This document shows, in pieces, positions 16,514-25,465 of a stretch of DNA of 64,000 nt (position 1 is the first letter of the stretch; each line of letters opens with the position of its first letter). The stretch lies in contig NZ_CAMGZA010000001.1 in the NCBI RefSeq assembly GCF_946151065.1, forward strand, positions 62,001 to 126,000, given 5' to 3'. The DNA comes from Microbacterium sp. Marseille-Q6965. Its GTDB lineage: Bacteria; Actinomycetota; Actinomycetes; Actinomycetales; Microbacteriaceae. The notes below the pieces were generated by a model. It worked only from the letters and a program-made list of their open reading frames with translations. It was not told the origin of the DNA and did no database searches. The position numbers and the translations under genes are program-made.

Positions 16514-17587
16514 TCAGACGAAGACGCGCGAGGCGTTGACGATCCGCTGCAGGTAGAGCGCCGCGGCCAGGAGATAGTCGGCCGAGGAAGGGTGCGGCGC
16601 GTTGTGGGCGTCCACCGCCTCGCGGTAGCGCCTCACCGCCTCCTGCGCGGCGTCGAGGAGCTCCGCGCCCGAGGAGTCGTCCGGCGCCGCATCGACGAGA
16701 TCGGCCGCGCGGGTGATGGCTTCGGTCAGGCGCGCGCGCACGTCATCGCTGCTCGGCAGATCCGCAGCATCGGGACCCACGAGCGTCTCGGCGAGCTCCC
16801 GGGTGGCCGCCGTCGTGCGCTCGAGCGCACGCAGGCGCCGAAGGTTCTGCTCCTGTTCGTGCGCGCGACCCCTCGCGCGCGGGTTGGCTCTGCGGCTCTC
16901 GTCGGCCTCGCGTACCTCTTCGGCGACCGCGGCGGCGGTCTCGTTCAAGCCGCGCAGCCCGACCTCGACCTCGTCGGGGGAGGAGGAGCCCGACTCCACC
17001 GCCTCGGCGATCTTCCGCAGCTGCGCGGACGCCGTCGAGCGGAGCACGGAGAGGCGGTCACTTGCGCGGCGCACGTACAGGGGAGGAAACAGCAGCAGGT
17101 TCACCGCGATGCCGACGACGACGCCGAACGCCATCGTGACGATGTACGACACCGAGAACTCCTCCAGGCTCCGCCCGCCGAGCAGCAGCGTGAAGAGCCC
17201 GGCCATCGCGATCCACTCGCGCCCGGCACCCAGTGCCCGGATGCCCCCGAGCGCCACTCCGAGCCCCACGACGAGCGCGACCGCGACGACCCCCGCGATG
17301 CCCGCCCAGACGATGACAAGGCCGCAGATGCCGACCGCGATGCCCAGCGCCAGCCCCACGAGTGTGAGAAGCCCCGCGCGGGCGGACCGTGCCAGCGTGG
17401 GATACATGCTGACGAGTGCGCCGAGAGGGGCGTAATAGGAGTACTCGTTCGCCGCGAATGGGATGAGCGGGGCGAGGTACCAGGCGAGGGAGGCGGCGAC
17501 GGCCGCTTTGGCGGCGAGCAGCAGGCGCGGCTGATCGACGATGTCGCGGCCGAGGGCGGCCGCCGCCCGTCGCATGCCTCCCGCCAT
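16514..17587 (-). CDS. FUSC-like / aromatic acid exporter family membrane protein
   Basis: A 357-residue protein whose first half has about six membrane helices in a compact block (residues 25-165), including the conserved YYAPLGALVSM region. The second half is soluble and highly charged, with long predicted coiled-coil helices (about 185-300). This is half the size of proteobacterial FUSC/AaeB pumps and fits the actinobacterial FUSC_2-type proteins. Transport of small acids is a family-level guess. The ATG at 17585-17587 is chosen because GGAGG lies 7 bases upstream. It is convergent with ctaD with only 30 bases between. Confidence 0.75.
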   Translation of the reverse strand: MAGGMRRAAAALGRDIVDQPRLLLAAKAAVAASLAWYLAPLIPFAANEYSYYAPLGALVSMYPTLARSARAGLLTLVGLALGIAVGICGLVIVWAGIAGVVAVALVVGLGVALGGIRALGAGREWIAMAGLFTLLLGGRSLEEFSVSYIVTMAFGVVVGIAVNLLLFPPLYVRRASDRLSVLRSTASAQLRKIAEAVESGSSSPDEVEVGLRGLNETAAAVAEEVREADESRRANPRARGRAHEQEQNLRRLRALERTTAATRELAETLVGPDAADLPSSDDVRARLTEAITRAADLVDAAPDDSSGAELLDAAQEAVRRYREAVDAHNAPHPSSADYLLAAALYLQRIVNASRVFV

Positions 17588-17783
17588 GGTCGCCTCCGTC
17601 TCGGTCGAGGAGCTCGCTCTCCCCACGCTATCGACCGGGCCGGGTGGCCGCGAGCTGCTGCACACGCCCCTCCTCGGGTGCAAGCCCTCCCGTCGGCGAA
17701 TGCCGCCGTCCTAACGTGGGCGGCGTGGACGGCCGCTCGTCAATGCGGTGGCCGAGGCAACCGGAACGACAAGGAGAACGGTC

Positions 17784-18446
17784 ATGACGACCCTCGCGAT
17801 CGTCGGGGCGGGTCCGGGACTCGGGCTCGCCGTGGCACGCCGGTTCGGCAGGGAGGGATTCGCGGTCGCGCTCATCGCGCGCAACGCACGCAAGCTGGAC
17901 GCGCTCGCGCAGGAGCTGGGGGTCGACGGGATCACCGCCGCGGGATTCGCCGCCGACGTGCGTGACCGCGCGTCCCTGCAGGCGGCGCTCGATGCGGCGG
18001 CGGGCCGACTGGGCGAGATCGAGATCGTCCAGTACAGCCCGTTGCCGGCCCGGGAGTACATGAAGCCCGTGCTCGACACGACCGCCGATGACCTCGTCGG
18101 CCCGCTGCAGCTGTCGGTGCTCGGCCCCGTCACCGTCGTCCAGCGGGTGCTGCCCGGGATGCGGCGCATGGGGCGGGGCACCCTGCTCTTCCCGAACGGC
18201 GCGTCGGCGGCCCGCCCGCGGGACGCGGCGACGGGCACGTCGGTGGCGTTCGCGGCGGAGAGCGCCTATGCGCAGTTGCTGCACGACGCGCTCGCGCCCG
18301 AGAACATCCATGTGGCGCAACTCATCATCCCGCTGGGCATCGGCGGTGGAGAGCCCGATCATGAGCCGGAGGCGCTGGCGGATCGGCTGTGGTCGCTTCA
18401 CGCCGAACGCGGTCGCTTCCGCACGTTCGTGCGGCCGCTGGACTGA
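17784..18446 (+). CDS. Atypical SDR-fold NAD-binding protein without the YxxxK motif
   Basis: A 220-residue Rossmann protein. The N-terminus TLAIVGAGPGLGLAVARRFG gives a glycine-rich cofactor motif, followed by IARNARKLDALAQEL, an NADP-type basic position. Where classical SDRs have Tyr-x-x-x-Lys, this protein reads SAYAQLLHDAL, so the lysine is absent, and NNAG is replaced by QYSPLP. It may act on an unusual substrate or be non-catalytic. ATG at 17784 with AAGGAG 7 bases upstream. It is followed after 130 bases by the alcohol dehydrogenase gene, and a joint transcript is possible. Confidence 0.8.
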   Translation: MTTLAIVGAGPGLGLAVARRFGREGFAVALIARNARKLDALAQELGVDGITAAGFAADVRDRASLQAALDAAAGRLGEIEIVQYSPLPAREYMKPVLDTTADDLVGPLQLSVLGPVTVVQRVLPGMRRMGRGTLLFPNGASAARPRDAATGTSVAFAAESAYAQLLHDALAPENIHVAQLIIPLGIGGGEPDHEPEALADRLWSLHAERGRFRTFVRPLD

Positions 18447-18578
18447 GTGCATCGGGGCTCCGGCACCTGCCGATGGGGGCGCCCGCCGGTCGATTGGGGG
18501 CTGACCGTCGCGGCCCCGCTGTGCCACGATGGCCATGTCGACGCACCCGCCGGCACCGGGCGATCAGAGGAGATCACG

Positions 18579-19628
18579 ATGCGCGCAGCACTGTTCCACG
18601 CCAAGGAAGACGTCCGCGTCGAGGAGGTCGAGGAGCCGACCCCCGGCCCCGGCCAGGTGAAGCTCCGCAACGGGTACGCGGGGATCTGCGGGTCGGACCT
18701 GCACATCTACTACGCTCCCGACGCCGCCGGCGTCGACATGAACCACCCGCACCCGCTCACGGGCGCCATGCCGCCGCAGATCCTCGGCCACGAGTTCTCG
18801 GGAACGATCGTCGAGGTGGGGGACGGTGTCGAGGGGTTCGCGCCCGGCGACAACGTGGCCGTCTGGCCCATCTACAACTGCGGCGAGTGCGCAGCGTGCC
18901 GCCGCGGCATGCCGAACGCGTGCCGCATGATCACCTTCCACGGCATCCAGTCACACGGCGGGGGCATGGCGGAGTACACGGTGGTCGACGCGTCCAAGCT
19001 GCACCGCCTGCCCGAGAACGTCGACCTCACGATGGGCGCCCTCGTCGAGCCGATGGCCGTCGCGTGGCACGCGGTCAGCAAGAGCAATCTCCGGCCGGGC
19101 GGCACCGCGCTCGTCGCCGGAGCGGGACCGATCGGGATCGGTGTCTGGTTCGCGCTGCGGGCTCAGGGCATCAACGACGTCCTCGTCTCCGAGCCCAGCG
19201 CCGAGCGGCGCGCGATCATCGAGAACCTCGGTGCGCGCACCGTGGATCCGGTGAGCGGCGACCTCGCCGCCGCCGTCGCCGACCTGACGGGTGGTGACGG
19301 CGTGGACGCCGCGTTCGACGCGGCGGGCGCCGGTCCGGCCGTGCTCTCCGGGCTGGCGAGCCTGGTGCAGGGCGGGCGGCTCGTGATCGTGGCGCTCCAC
19401 GAGCGGCCCGTCGAGTTCCTGCCCACCGCGCTGGTGATGGGCGAGACCGAGATCAAGGGTGTGTTGGCGTACACGCAGCAGGACTTCGACGACGTCATCG
19501 CGGCCATGGCGGAGGGCAAGTACGACACCACGGGCTGGGTGCAGAAGGTCGGAATCGACGAGGTCGTGGACGCGATCACGTCGCTGCGCGCGGGGAACGG
19601 AGCGAAGGTGCTGGTGCGCGCGGAGTAG
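18579..19628 (+). CDS. Zinc-dependent alcohol dehydrogenase, 2,3-butanediol dehydrogenase-like
   Basis: A 349-residue medium-chain dehydrogenase. The catalytic zinc ligands are Cys in GICGSDLH, His-Glu in GHEFSG and Glu in VEPMAVAWH. The structural zinc lobe is CGECAACRRGMPNAC. The NAD-binding motif GAGPIGIG is near 178. The CGSDLHIYY pattern and the NAD motif fit (R,R)-butanediol/sorbitol-type dehydrogenases. ATG at 18579 with AGAGGAG 6 bases upstream. It is convergent with the kinase gene. The substrate is inferred only at subfamily level. Confidence 0.88.
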   Translation: MRAALFHAKEDVRVEEVEEPTPGPGQVKLRNGYAGICGSDLHIYYAPDAAGVDMNHPHPLTGAMPPQILGHEFSGTIVEVGDGVEGFAPGDNVAVWPIYNCGECAACRRGMPNACRMITFHGIQSHGGGMAEYTVVDASKLHRLPENVDLTMGALVEPMAVAWHAVSKSNLRPGGTALVAGAGPIGIGVWFALRAQGINDVLVSEPSAERRAIIENLGARTVDPVSGDLAAAVADLTGGDGVDAAFDAAGAGPAVLSGLASLVQGGRLVIVALHERPVEFLPTALVMGETEIKGVLAYTQQDFDDVIAAMAEGKYDTTGWVQKVGIDEVVDAITSLRAGNGAKVLVRAE

Positions 19629-19675
19629 GCCAGGCCCAGCGCGGCGGGCCCGGCGGGACGAGGGGCGGTTCGCCG

Positions 19676-21124
19676 CTACTCGCCGCCCGCCTCCTCCGCG
19701 TCGTCGTCGTTGCCCGTCTCCTCGGCCCGCTTCTCCGCGTCTTTGCGCGCCTGCTCCGCCGCCTTCTGCTGCGCTTCCTGCGCCTTCTCCTCGGCCTTCT
19801 GCTGCGCATCCGCGGCCCGCTCGGCGGCCTTCTGCTGAGCCTGCCCGGCCTTGTCCTGAGCGGTCTGCCCGGCAGCGCCGCCGTTCCCGCTCGCCGGTGG
19901 CACGGCCGTGACGGGGTCGCTCGCCTGCTCCTCGCCGCCGTTGTCCGTCTGGTTCGTTCCCGTCGAGGGCGCCGGGTCGGAGCCCTCGCCGTCCTGCGCG
20001 GTCCCGGGCGGCACCACGCGGGAATCCTCCGGCACCACCGAGGGCTCCGTGACCGCGGGTGCCTGTGTGGGAGCGAGCCCCTCGATGGTGAAGGCGGCGC
20101 CGACCGCGGCCGCCGCCGCGGCGAGGGCGAGGACGGCGGCGGTGCGGCGCGCGCGGCGGCGCGGGGGGCGCTTCGCCGGCGGCGGCGCGGAGATCGGCGT
20201 CGTGTGCGGAAGCGGAAGGGTGGCTGGCACGTGCTCGATCGGGTCGGCTGCCAGCTGCCGCGTCGGAAGCGTCCGTGCCGTCTCGGGGCCCGGCGCCGCG
20301 ATGGCGCGCGCCTCGAGAGCCACCTCGGTCGCCGACGGTCGCGCGGCAGGATCGTCGGCCGTCATCCGGCGCAGAAGTCGCGCCCACCCGGCCGGCAGGG
20401 TGTCGGGAATCTCCACGGTGAGCGCGTGCCGGGCGGCCAACGACTCGTGGGGAGCCAGCGACGGGAAGGCACGCGAGCCGGTGAGGGCCTCCAGAAGCAC
20501 GAGACCCAGCGCGTAGATGTCGGCGGCGGGGGTGGGGGCGGCGCCGCGCAGCTGTTCGGGTGCGAGGTACGAGAGGGTGCCGATGACGACGCCGGGCGAC
20601 GTCAGACGTTCCTGTCCCAAGAGGTACGCGATCCCGAAATCCGCGAGCTTGGCCCGATACGCCCGCCCCGGCCGTCCCGACGGCGCCAGCAGGACGTTCG
20701 ACGGCTTGACGTCGCGGTGCACGACGCCCGCGGCGTGCACCGCGTGAAGCGCCTCCGCCAGCTCCGCACCGAGGTCGGCCACGTCCTCGGGGGGCAGGGG
20801 CCCGCGTCGAATACGCTCGCTCAGCGTGGGTCCCTCCACGTACTCCATGACGAGGTACTCCGGGCCCTCCGCGGCGAAACGCGCGTCGTACAGCGTGACG
20901 AGTCCGGGATGGTTCAGCGACGCCAGGGCGGCCGACTCGCTGCGCGCGGAGCGGACGCCTCCGGCCTCCAGACCGGTGCGCATCATCTTCACCGCCACGG
21001 TGCGTCCGAGAGCGATGTCGTGCGCGCGGTAGACGGTGGCCATGCCGCCCGCGCCGACGCACTCGCTGAGCTGGTAGCGCCCCTCGAGCAGGGGCGCAGT
21101 GCTCTCCGGTGCCGGTGAAGTCAT
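19676..21124 (-). CDS. Membrane Ser/Thr protein kinase with Lys/Ala-rich extracytoplasmic tail
   Basis: A 482-residue Hanks-type kinase. The catalytic domain occupies about 15-275 with GAGGMATVYRA (glycine loop), AVKMM (ATP lysine), HRDVKPSNVLL (catalytic loop), ADFGIAYL and APEQL. A juxtamembrane Pro/Arg stretch precedes one membrane helix at about 325-345. The outer part has no PASTA repeats; it is Thr/Pro/Gly-rich and ends in about 50 residues of heptad-like AQQKAAE/KAEEKAQE repeats, probably a coiled coil. The ATG at 21124 has GGAGG 6-9 bases upstream; the frame remains open far upstream without homology. It is divergent from a lytic transglycosylase, so a cell-wall signalling role is plausible. 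Confidence 0.92.
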   Translation of the reverse strand: MTSPAPESTAPLLEGRYQLSECVGAGGMATVYRAHDIALGRTVAVKMMRTGLEAGGVRSARSESAALASLNHPGLVTLYDARFAAEGPEYLVMEYVEGPTLSERIRRGPLPPEDVADLGAELAEALHAVHAAGVVHRDVKPSNVLLAPSGRPGRAYRAKLADFGIAYLLGQERLTSPGVVIGTLSYLAPEQLRGAAPTPAADIYALGLVLLEALTGSRAFPSLAPHESLAARHALTVEIPDTLPAGWARLLRRMTADDPAARPSATEVALEARAIAAPGPETARTLPTRQLAADPIEHVPATLPLPHTTPISAPPPAKRPPRRRARRTAAVLALAAAAAAVGAAFTIEGLAPTQAPAVTEPSVVPEDSRVVPPGTAQDGEGSDPAPSTGTNQTDNGGEEQASDPVTAVPPASGNGGAAGQTAQDKAGQAQQKAAERAADAQQKAEEKAQEAQQKAAEQARKDAEKRAEETGNDDDAEEAGGE

Positions 21125-21317
21125 CACGCCCTCCCTGGACGACCGGGACGATCCCGCTCGCTCAAGGCTACGGAGGGTCCTCGAAGCGGCGCGGGGGTCT
21201 TGACGAACCCGCGGGCGTCTGCAAGCCGCCGCCGGATCGGGGTTGTCGTCGCAGCGGGCGCTGCACGGCACGACCGTGCTCCGGCGAACCCCCAGCAGGC
21301 TGCATGAGGATCGTGGC

Positions 21318-22079
21318 ATGGCATCCAAGAGGCGAGGCGCCGGCATCGGCACGGTCTGCGTCGTGCTGGCCGTCGTCGGCGCCGTCGCGGTCTGGGGCGT
21401 CGTGACCGTTGTCGGCGCCCTCAGCGGATTCCGGCCGGCGGAGGGGTGGGAGCCGGAGGCCGCCGCGCCGAGCGCTCCCGACCCGCTGTCGGCGGCCCCC
21501 GCGCTCGCCCCGGTGGGCTCCGATGGCGCCATCGAACCGACGTGGCTGACAGAGGTCGCGGGTGCCACGGGCATTCCGGAACGCGCTCTGGCCGCGTACG
21601 CGGCGGCCGACGCCCGAGCGCGGCAGGACGGATGCGCCGTCGGGTGGAACACCCTGGCCGGCATCGGCTGGGTCGAGAGCCACCACGGGGCCCTCCACGG
21701 GGGCGAGGTGCAAGCGGACGGGTTCGCGCGGCCGGAGATCCTCGGCATTCCGCTCGACGGCACGAACCGTACGCTCGCGATCCCCGACACCGACGGTGGT
21801 GCCCTCGACGGCGACACCGAATGGGACCGGGCCGTCGGGCCACTGCAGTTCATCCCCGAGACCTGGCGCCGGTGGGGCGTCGACGCGAATGGTGATGGGG
21901 CCGCGAGCCCGCACAGCATCGATGACGCCGCGGCCGCCGCCGCCGACTACCTCTGCCGATTGGACGGGACGCTCGAGGGTTCGGACGCGTGGATCCGCGC
22001 CATCCGGTCGTACAACGACACACTGGACTACCAGACGCAGGTGGCGCGGGCCGCCGTGCGATACGCCGCCTCCGGCTGA
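21318..22079 (+). CDS. Membrane-anchored lytic transglycosylase
   Basis: A 253-residue protein with a basic N-terminus and one membrane segment at about 9-35, followed by a Pro/Ala linker to about 65 and a lytic murein transglycosylase domain (SLT_2 type). The catalytic glutamate is in GIGWVESHHGA, and GPLQFIPETWRRWG is the substrate-groove motif. It would cut the MurNAc-GlcNAc bond of peptidoglycan on the outer face of the membrane. ATG at 21318. It is divergent from the kinase gene and followed 100 bases later by a small acidic protein gene. Confidence 0.88.
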   Translation: MASKRRGAGIGTVCVVLAVVGAVAVWGVVTVVGALSGFRPAEGWEPEAAAPSAPDPLSAAPALAPVGSDGAIEPTWLTEVAGATGIPERALAAYAAADARARQDGCAVGWNTLAGIGWVESHHGALHGGEVQADGFARPEILGIPLDGTNRTLAIPDTDGGALDGDTEWDRAVGPLQFIPETWRRWGVDANGDGAASPHSIDDAAAAAADYLCRLDGTLEGSDAWIRAIRSYNDTLDYQTQVARAAVRYAASG

Positions 22080-22179
22080 CGCGCGCGGGACGGCGGGTGC
22101 AGCGCTTCCGCGACGTGGGCATTCCCGATAGCGTGGGCGCCTCGCGCGCACACGCGCACTCACGAGACGGGGAGAAGCG

Positions 22180-22443
22180 ATGAGCGACAGGGACGCACAG
22201 CACGACGGCGGCACGGCAGGGGACATCCCCCCGGGGGACGCGGCCCAGATCGACGAGCCGGACGCCGACCGCCTGGCGGCCGCGCACGGGGGCACCGACT
22301 TCGCGGGCTTCGACGAGCTCACCGAGGACGCCTCGGCCGGCGCGGGTGAGCGATCCGCGACGGAGGAGGACGCCCTCGCCGCCGCCGACCTGCCGCTCGA
22401 TCAGGACCTACCCGACGACCAGGAGGACCGTGAGGCCCCCTGA
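22180..22443 (+). CDS. Small acidic hypothetical protein
   Basis: An 87-residue hydrophilic protein rich in Asp, Glu, Ala and Gly, with no predicted helix bundle, cysteine or membrane segment; probably disordered. A GGGGAGAAG ribosome-binding site lies 4 bases before the ATG at 22180. I do not recognise the family. The strong RBS and codon usage like its neighbours support that it is real. Confidence 0.65.
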   Translation: MSDRDAQHDGGTAGDIPPGDAAQIDEPDADRLAAAHGGTDFAGFDELTEDASAGAGERSATEEDALAAADLPLDQDLPDDQEDREAP

Positions 22444-22488
22444 CCGGCGAGCGGCCCGCTCCTCCCGGCGCCGCGAAGGAAGCGCCGT

Positions 22489-23223
22489 TCAGGCATCGAC
22501 CCGCCGCTCCAGGGCATCCAAGAGACGCCGCTCGTCCGCGTCGGGCGACCCCTGCACGAGGTGGTAGGAGGGCTCGCGTAGCGCGCGGAGCCAGGCATAC
22601 GTCCCGGCCCCGGGGATCGGGTGGCGGAAGGAGTCGAAGTGGACGTCCTCCGCCGTCGGCGCCGGTTGCAGGGTCAGGTCGGCGAACGGGTGCCAGAGGC
22701 CCCGAGGGTGAGCGAAGTAGAGGCGAAGCCGCCACGGCGTGCCCGTCAGCGCCCGTCTCAGCGCGGCGCCTCCCGCGGGGAGTGGGGGAGCGGCGATCGT
22801 GCGCGCCCCCAGCAGCAGGGGCCCGCTCGGCGTGCGATATGGCACCACGGTCGTGAACCGTGCCCGTGAAACCGAGCGCGTGGGGGCGAGCAGGAAGCGA
22901 CCGGGCACGCCGAACCCCGCGGAGGCGAGCTGCACGTCGGCCGGGCGCCCGCCGGCATCCATCCGCAGCGCGAGGCCCGGCACATCGGGAAGCGCCGGAG
23001 GAAGGCCGACCGAGCGAGACAGACGCGCCACGACGGGCACGGAGGCGCCCGATGGGCTGTCGATCCAGTGCACGCCCGAGCGCCGCGGGTTTCCGAGCCA
23101 CACGAGTTCACCGCGCAGCATGTGCCCGCGCGTGTGGATGGGGCGCGGGTGTCGCACGAGCAGCAGCACACGGAACAGGCCGCGCACCACGGCGCCGGCG
23201 ATGCGAGCGAGCAGCGGAGGCAT
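22489..23223 (-). CDS. Uncharacterised actinobacterial protein (possible catalase-like fold)
   Basis: A 244-residue protein with a hydrophobic N-terminal segment (about 5-25) and no lipobox. The core contains VVARLSRSVGLP, DVPGLALRMD, VPYRTPSGPLLL and a C-terminal FRHPIPGAGTYAWLRALREPSY. The first two resemble the catalase-fold pattern where a short strand with RFS is followed by PRGFALKF, but the haem tyrosine motif is not visible, so this is only a guess. Similar proteins occur in many actinobacteria. The ATG at 23221-23223 is preceded at 6 bases by CACAAT. It is divergent from the iron-enzyme operon. Confidence 0.65.
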   Translation of the reverse strand: MPPLLARIAGAVVRGLFRVLLLVRHPRPIHTRGHMLRGELVWLGNPRRSGVHWIDSPSGASVPVVARLSRSVGLPPALPDVPGLALRMDAGGRPADVQLASAGFGVPGRFLLAPTRSVSRARFTTVVPYRTPSGPLLLGARTIAAPPLPAGGAALRRALTGTPWRLRLYFAHPRGLWHPFADLTLQPAPTAEDVHFDSFRHPIPGAGTYAWLRALREPSYHLVQGSPDADERRLLDALERRVDA

Positions 23224-23229
23224 GTCGTC

Positions 23230-23235
23230 ATTGTG
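23230..23235 (-). promoter_or_regulatory. Candidate -10 box for the gene starting at 23223
   Basis: CACAAT on the minus strand lies 6 bases before the ATG; no Shine-Dalgarno sequence is present. A weaker match than the TANNNT boxes elsewhere in the window. Confidence 0.35.
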
Positions 23236-23396
23236 CGGCGCCCCTCCGCCGTGCGCCCGCCTCTTCTCGCCGGCGCGCGGAACGCGTACGATGCCCGGGC
23301 GACTCGCCGAGTCGCCGCGACGCGCGATGGCTAGCATCGCCGCGCGAGCGTGATCAAGCCCGTGCGCGATCGCGGGCGTCACGCCAGAGTGGGACC

Positions 23397-24464
23397 ATGA
23401 CGATCCTGTCTTCGACCGCCGCTCCCTCCCTCGGATTCCACGATCGCGGTCCGCTCAGCCGTACGGTGCGGGAGCGCATCATCGCCGTCGATAAGGGTCA
23501 CGCTCCGCCGGCGCGGGAGCTGGATGACGCCGTCAGCGAGGCGCTGGAGAGGGCGTCGGATGTCGTCACCGACGACGATGTGCAGCTCGCGCTGTTCCTT
23601 CTCTACGGGTCGGCCTACGGCTCCTTCGGCTCGTTCGGGGTGCACTCCGAGTGGGATCCGGTGCTCCTCACGGCGCGTGCGCGGCTGGAGCGTGCGTTCG
23701 AGGCCCGCGTGCGCGAACTCACCCCGCCCGTTCCGACGCCGGATCCGTCCACCGCCGACGGCATCGCGGCCGTGCTTTTCGAGCTCACCGCGCCGCAGCC
23801 GAGCCCGGGGCTGGCCCGGTTCGTCGAGAAGCAGGCGGACGCGGAGCAGATCCGCGAGATGCTCGTCCTGCGCAGCATCTACACGCTGCGCGAGGCGGAC
23901 CCGCATTCGTGGGCGATACCGCGCCTGACGGGGCGCCCGAAGGTGGCCCTCGTCGAGATCCAGTCCGACGAGTACGGCGGCGGCCGGCCGGAGCGGATGC
24001 ACGCCACCCTGTACGCCGCCGCCATGCGCGGTGCGGGGCTGGAGGATCGCTATGGCGCCTACGTCGATGCGGTGCCCGCTGTCACCCTGGCGGCGCAGAA
24101 CATGATGTCGATGTTCGGGCTGAACCGCCGACTGCTCGGCGCCATCGTCGGGCACCTCGCGGCCTTCGAGATGACCTCCTCGCTGCCGAATCGACGCTAT
24201 GCCGACGGGATGCGCCGCGTGGGCTTCGGACCCGAGGTCACGGAATACTTCGACGAGCACGTGGAAGCGGATGCCGTGCACGAGCAGATCGCCGGGAGGG
24301 ATCTCGCGGGTCGACTGGGGGAGGAGCACCCGGAGCTGCTGCCCGACATCCTCTTCGGCGCCGCGGCGTGCCTGGCGGTGGACGATCTCGTCGCCGACCA
24401 CGTCCTCGCCGCATGGCGCTCCGGCGGCAGCGCCCTGCGGGCCGCGGAGGCGGCCACGCCGTGA
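23397..24464 (+). CDS. Iron-containing redox enzyme, haem-oxygenase-like fold
   Basis: A 355-residue all-helical protein of the Haem_oxygenas_2 / haem-oxygenase-like di-iron oxidase type. The first 110 residues form a helical extension (VTDDDVQLALFLLYG). The metal-binding pattern is visible as EIQSDEYGGGRPERMH near 198-213 and FDEHVEADAVHEQ near 280-292, giving Glu, His, Asp/Glu and His ligands. Characterised relatives carry out N-oxygenation, desaturation or oxidative decarboxylation in natural-product pathways. ATG at 23397. The stop overlaps the GTG of the glycosyltransferase by four bases, so the two are translationally coupled. The substrate is unknown. Confidence 0.85.
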   Translation: MTILSSTAAPSLGFHDRGPLSRTVRERIIAVDKGHAPPARELDDAVSEALERASDVVTDDDVQLALFLLYGSAYGSFGSFGVHSEWDPVLLTARARLERAFEARVRELTPPVPTPDPSTADGIAAVLFELTAPQPSPGLARFVEKQADAEQIREMLVLRSIYTLREADPHSWAIPRLTGRPKVALVEIQSDEYGGGRPERMHATLYAAAMRGAGLEDRYGAYVDAVPAVTLAAQNMMSMFGLNRRLLGAIVGHLAAFEMTSSLPNRRYADGMRRVGFGPEVTEYFDEHVEADAVHEQIAGRDLAGRLGEEHPELLPDILFGAAACLAVDDLVADHVLAAWRSGGSALRAAEAATP

Positions 24465-25465
24465 CCGCCTCGGATCGCCTCGCCCTCGAGTACGTGCTGC
24501 CCCTGCGGCGCAACGACGACTCGGGGGAGGAGGAGCTCGTCCGCTACCTGCGGGCGCTGAGCTCGTGGGTGGACGTCACCGTCGTCGACGGCTCGGACGA
24601 CCCGCTCTTCCGACGCTTGGATGCGGCGCTGGCGGGGACGACGGTCCGGCACGCGGCGCCGTTCGTCGACGGCACGAACGGCAAGGCCCGCGGCGCCGTG
24701 AGCGGGCTGCTGCGGGCGCGCCATGACCGCGTGGTGATCGCCGATGACGACGTGCGATACACGCGTGCCGACCTGGAGGCCGTGCACGACAGATTGAGGC
24801 GCGCCGACGTCGTGCGCGTGCAGAACGCCTATCGCCCCTTGCCGTGGCACGCACGTTGGGACACCGGGCGGATCCTCCTGAACCGCGCGCTCGGCGGCGA
24901 CTACGGCGGCACGCTGGGCGTGCGCGCGCCCCTGCTCGGTCGGCGCGGCGGCTACCGCACCGACGTGCTCTTCGAGAACCTCGAGCTCGAGCGCACCATC
25001 CGCGCGGAGGGCGGCAGCGTCGACGTTCCTCTGGGTCTGCTGGTCCGCCGGCTCCCGCCCACGGTCCCTCACTTCCTCGGGCAGCGGGTGCGCCAGGCGT
25101 ACGACGGATTCGCGCAGCCGGTGCGGCTGCTCGCAGAGCTCTCCGTTCTCCCGCTCGTCGTGGTCCTGATGGCGGCTGGGCGGGCGAAGACCCTCGCCGG
25201 CGCCATCGCCGGGGTCGTGTGCGTCGCCGAGTTCGGCCGACGGCGCGGTGGCGCGGCGCGGGCCTTCCCGCCCACGTCCGCCCTCTGGGCGCCGCTCTGG
25301 CTCGCCGAGCGCGCGGTGACGGCGTGGCTCGCGGTGGCGGCCCGCGCGCGTGGCGGCGTCCGGTACGGCCCGTCACGCCTCCGCACCGCGGCATCGCCGC
25401 TGCGCCGGCTGCGCGCCGCGGCGGCGCACGAAAACAGGGATCGGGGGGACGCCCATGCAGCATGA
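24461..25465 (+). CDS. Family 2-like glycosyltransferase with C-terminal membrane segments
   Basis: A 334-residue GT-A protein. LEYVLPLRRND opens the first strand, VTVVDGSDD binds nucleotide, and VVIADDDVRYT holds the metal-binding aspartates. RTDVLFENLELERTIRAEGG resembles the acceptor/ED region. Two hydrophobic segments at about 230-262 and 275-300 suggest membrane attachment. The GTG at 24461 overlaps the preceding stop (GTGA) and the 3' end overlaps the next start by 11 bases, so three genes form one tight unit. The sugar donor and acceptor are unknown. Confidence 0.82.
   Translation: MTASDRLALEYVLPLRRNDDSGEEELVRYLRALSSWVDVTVVDGSDDPLFRRLDAALAGTTVRHAAPFVDGTNGKARGAVSGLLRARHDRVVIADDDVRYTRADLEAVHDRLRRADVVRVQNAYRPLPWHARWDTGRILLNRALGGDYGGTLGVRAPLLGRRGGYRTDVLFENLELERTIRAEGGSVDVPLGLLVRRLPPTVPHFLGQRVRQAYDGFAQPVRLLAELSVLPLVVVLMAAGRAKTLAGAIAGVVCVAEFGRRRGGAARAFPPTSALWAPLWLAERAVTAWLAVAARARGGVRYGPSRLRTAASPLRRLRAAAAHENRDRGDAHAA

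Noticed and set aside
22466-22487. CGGCGC-N10-GCGCCG between the small acidic protein gene and its convergent neighbour, as a terminator
   Set aside because: Only six pairs, no T-run, and such GC pairs occur often by chance in this sequence.
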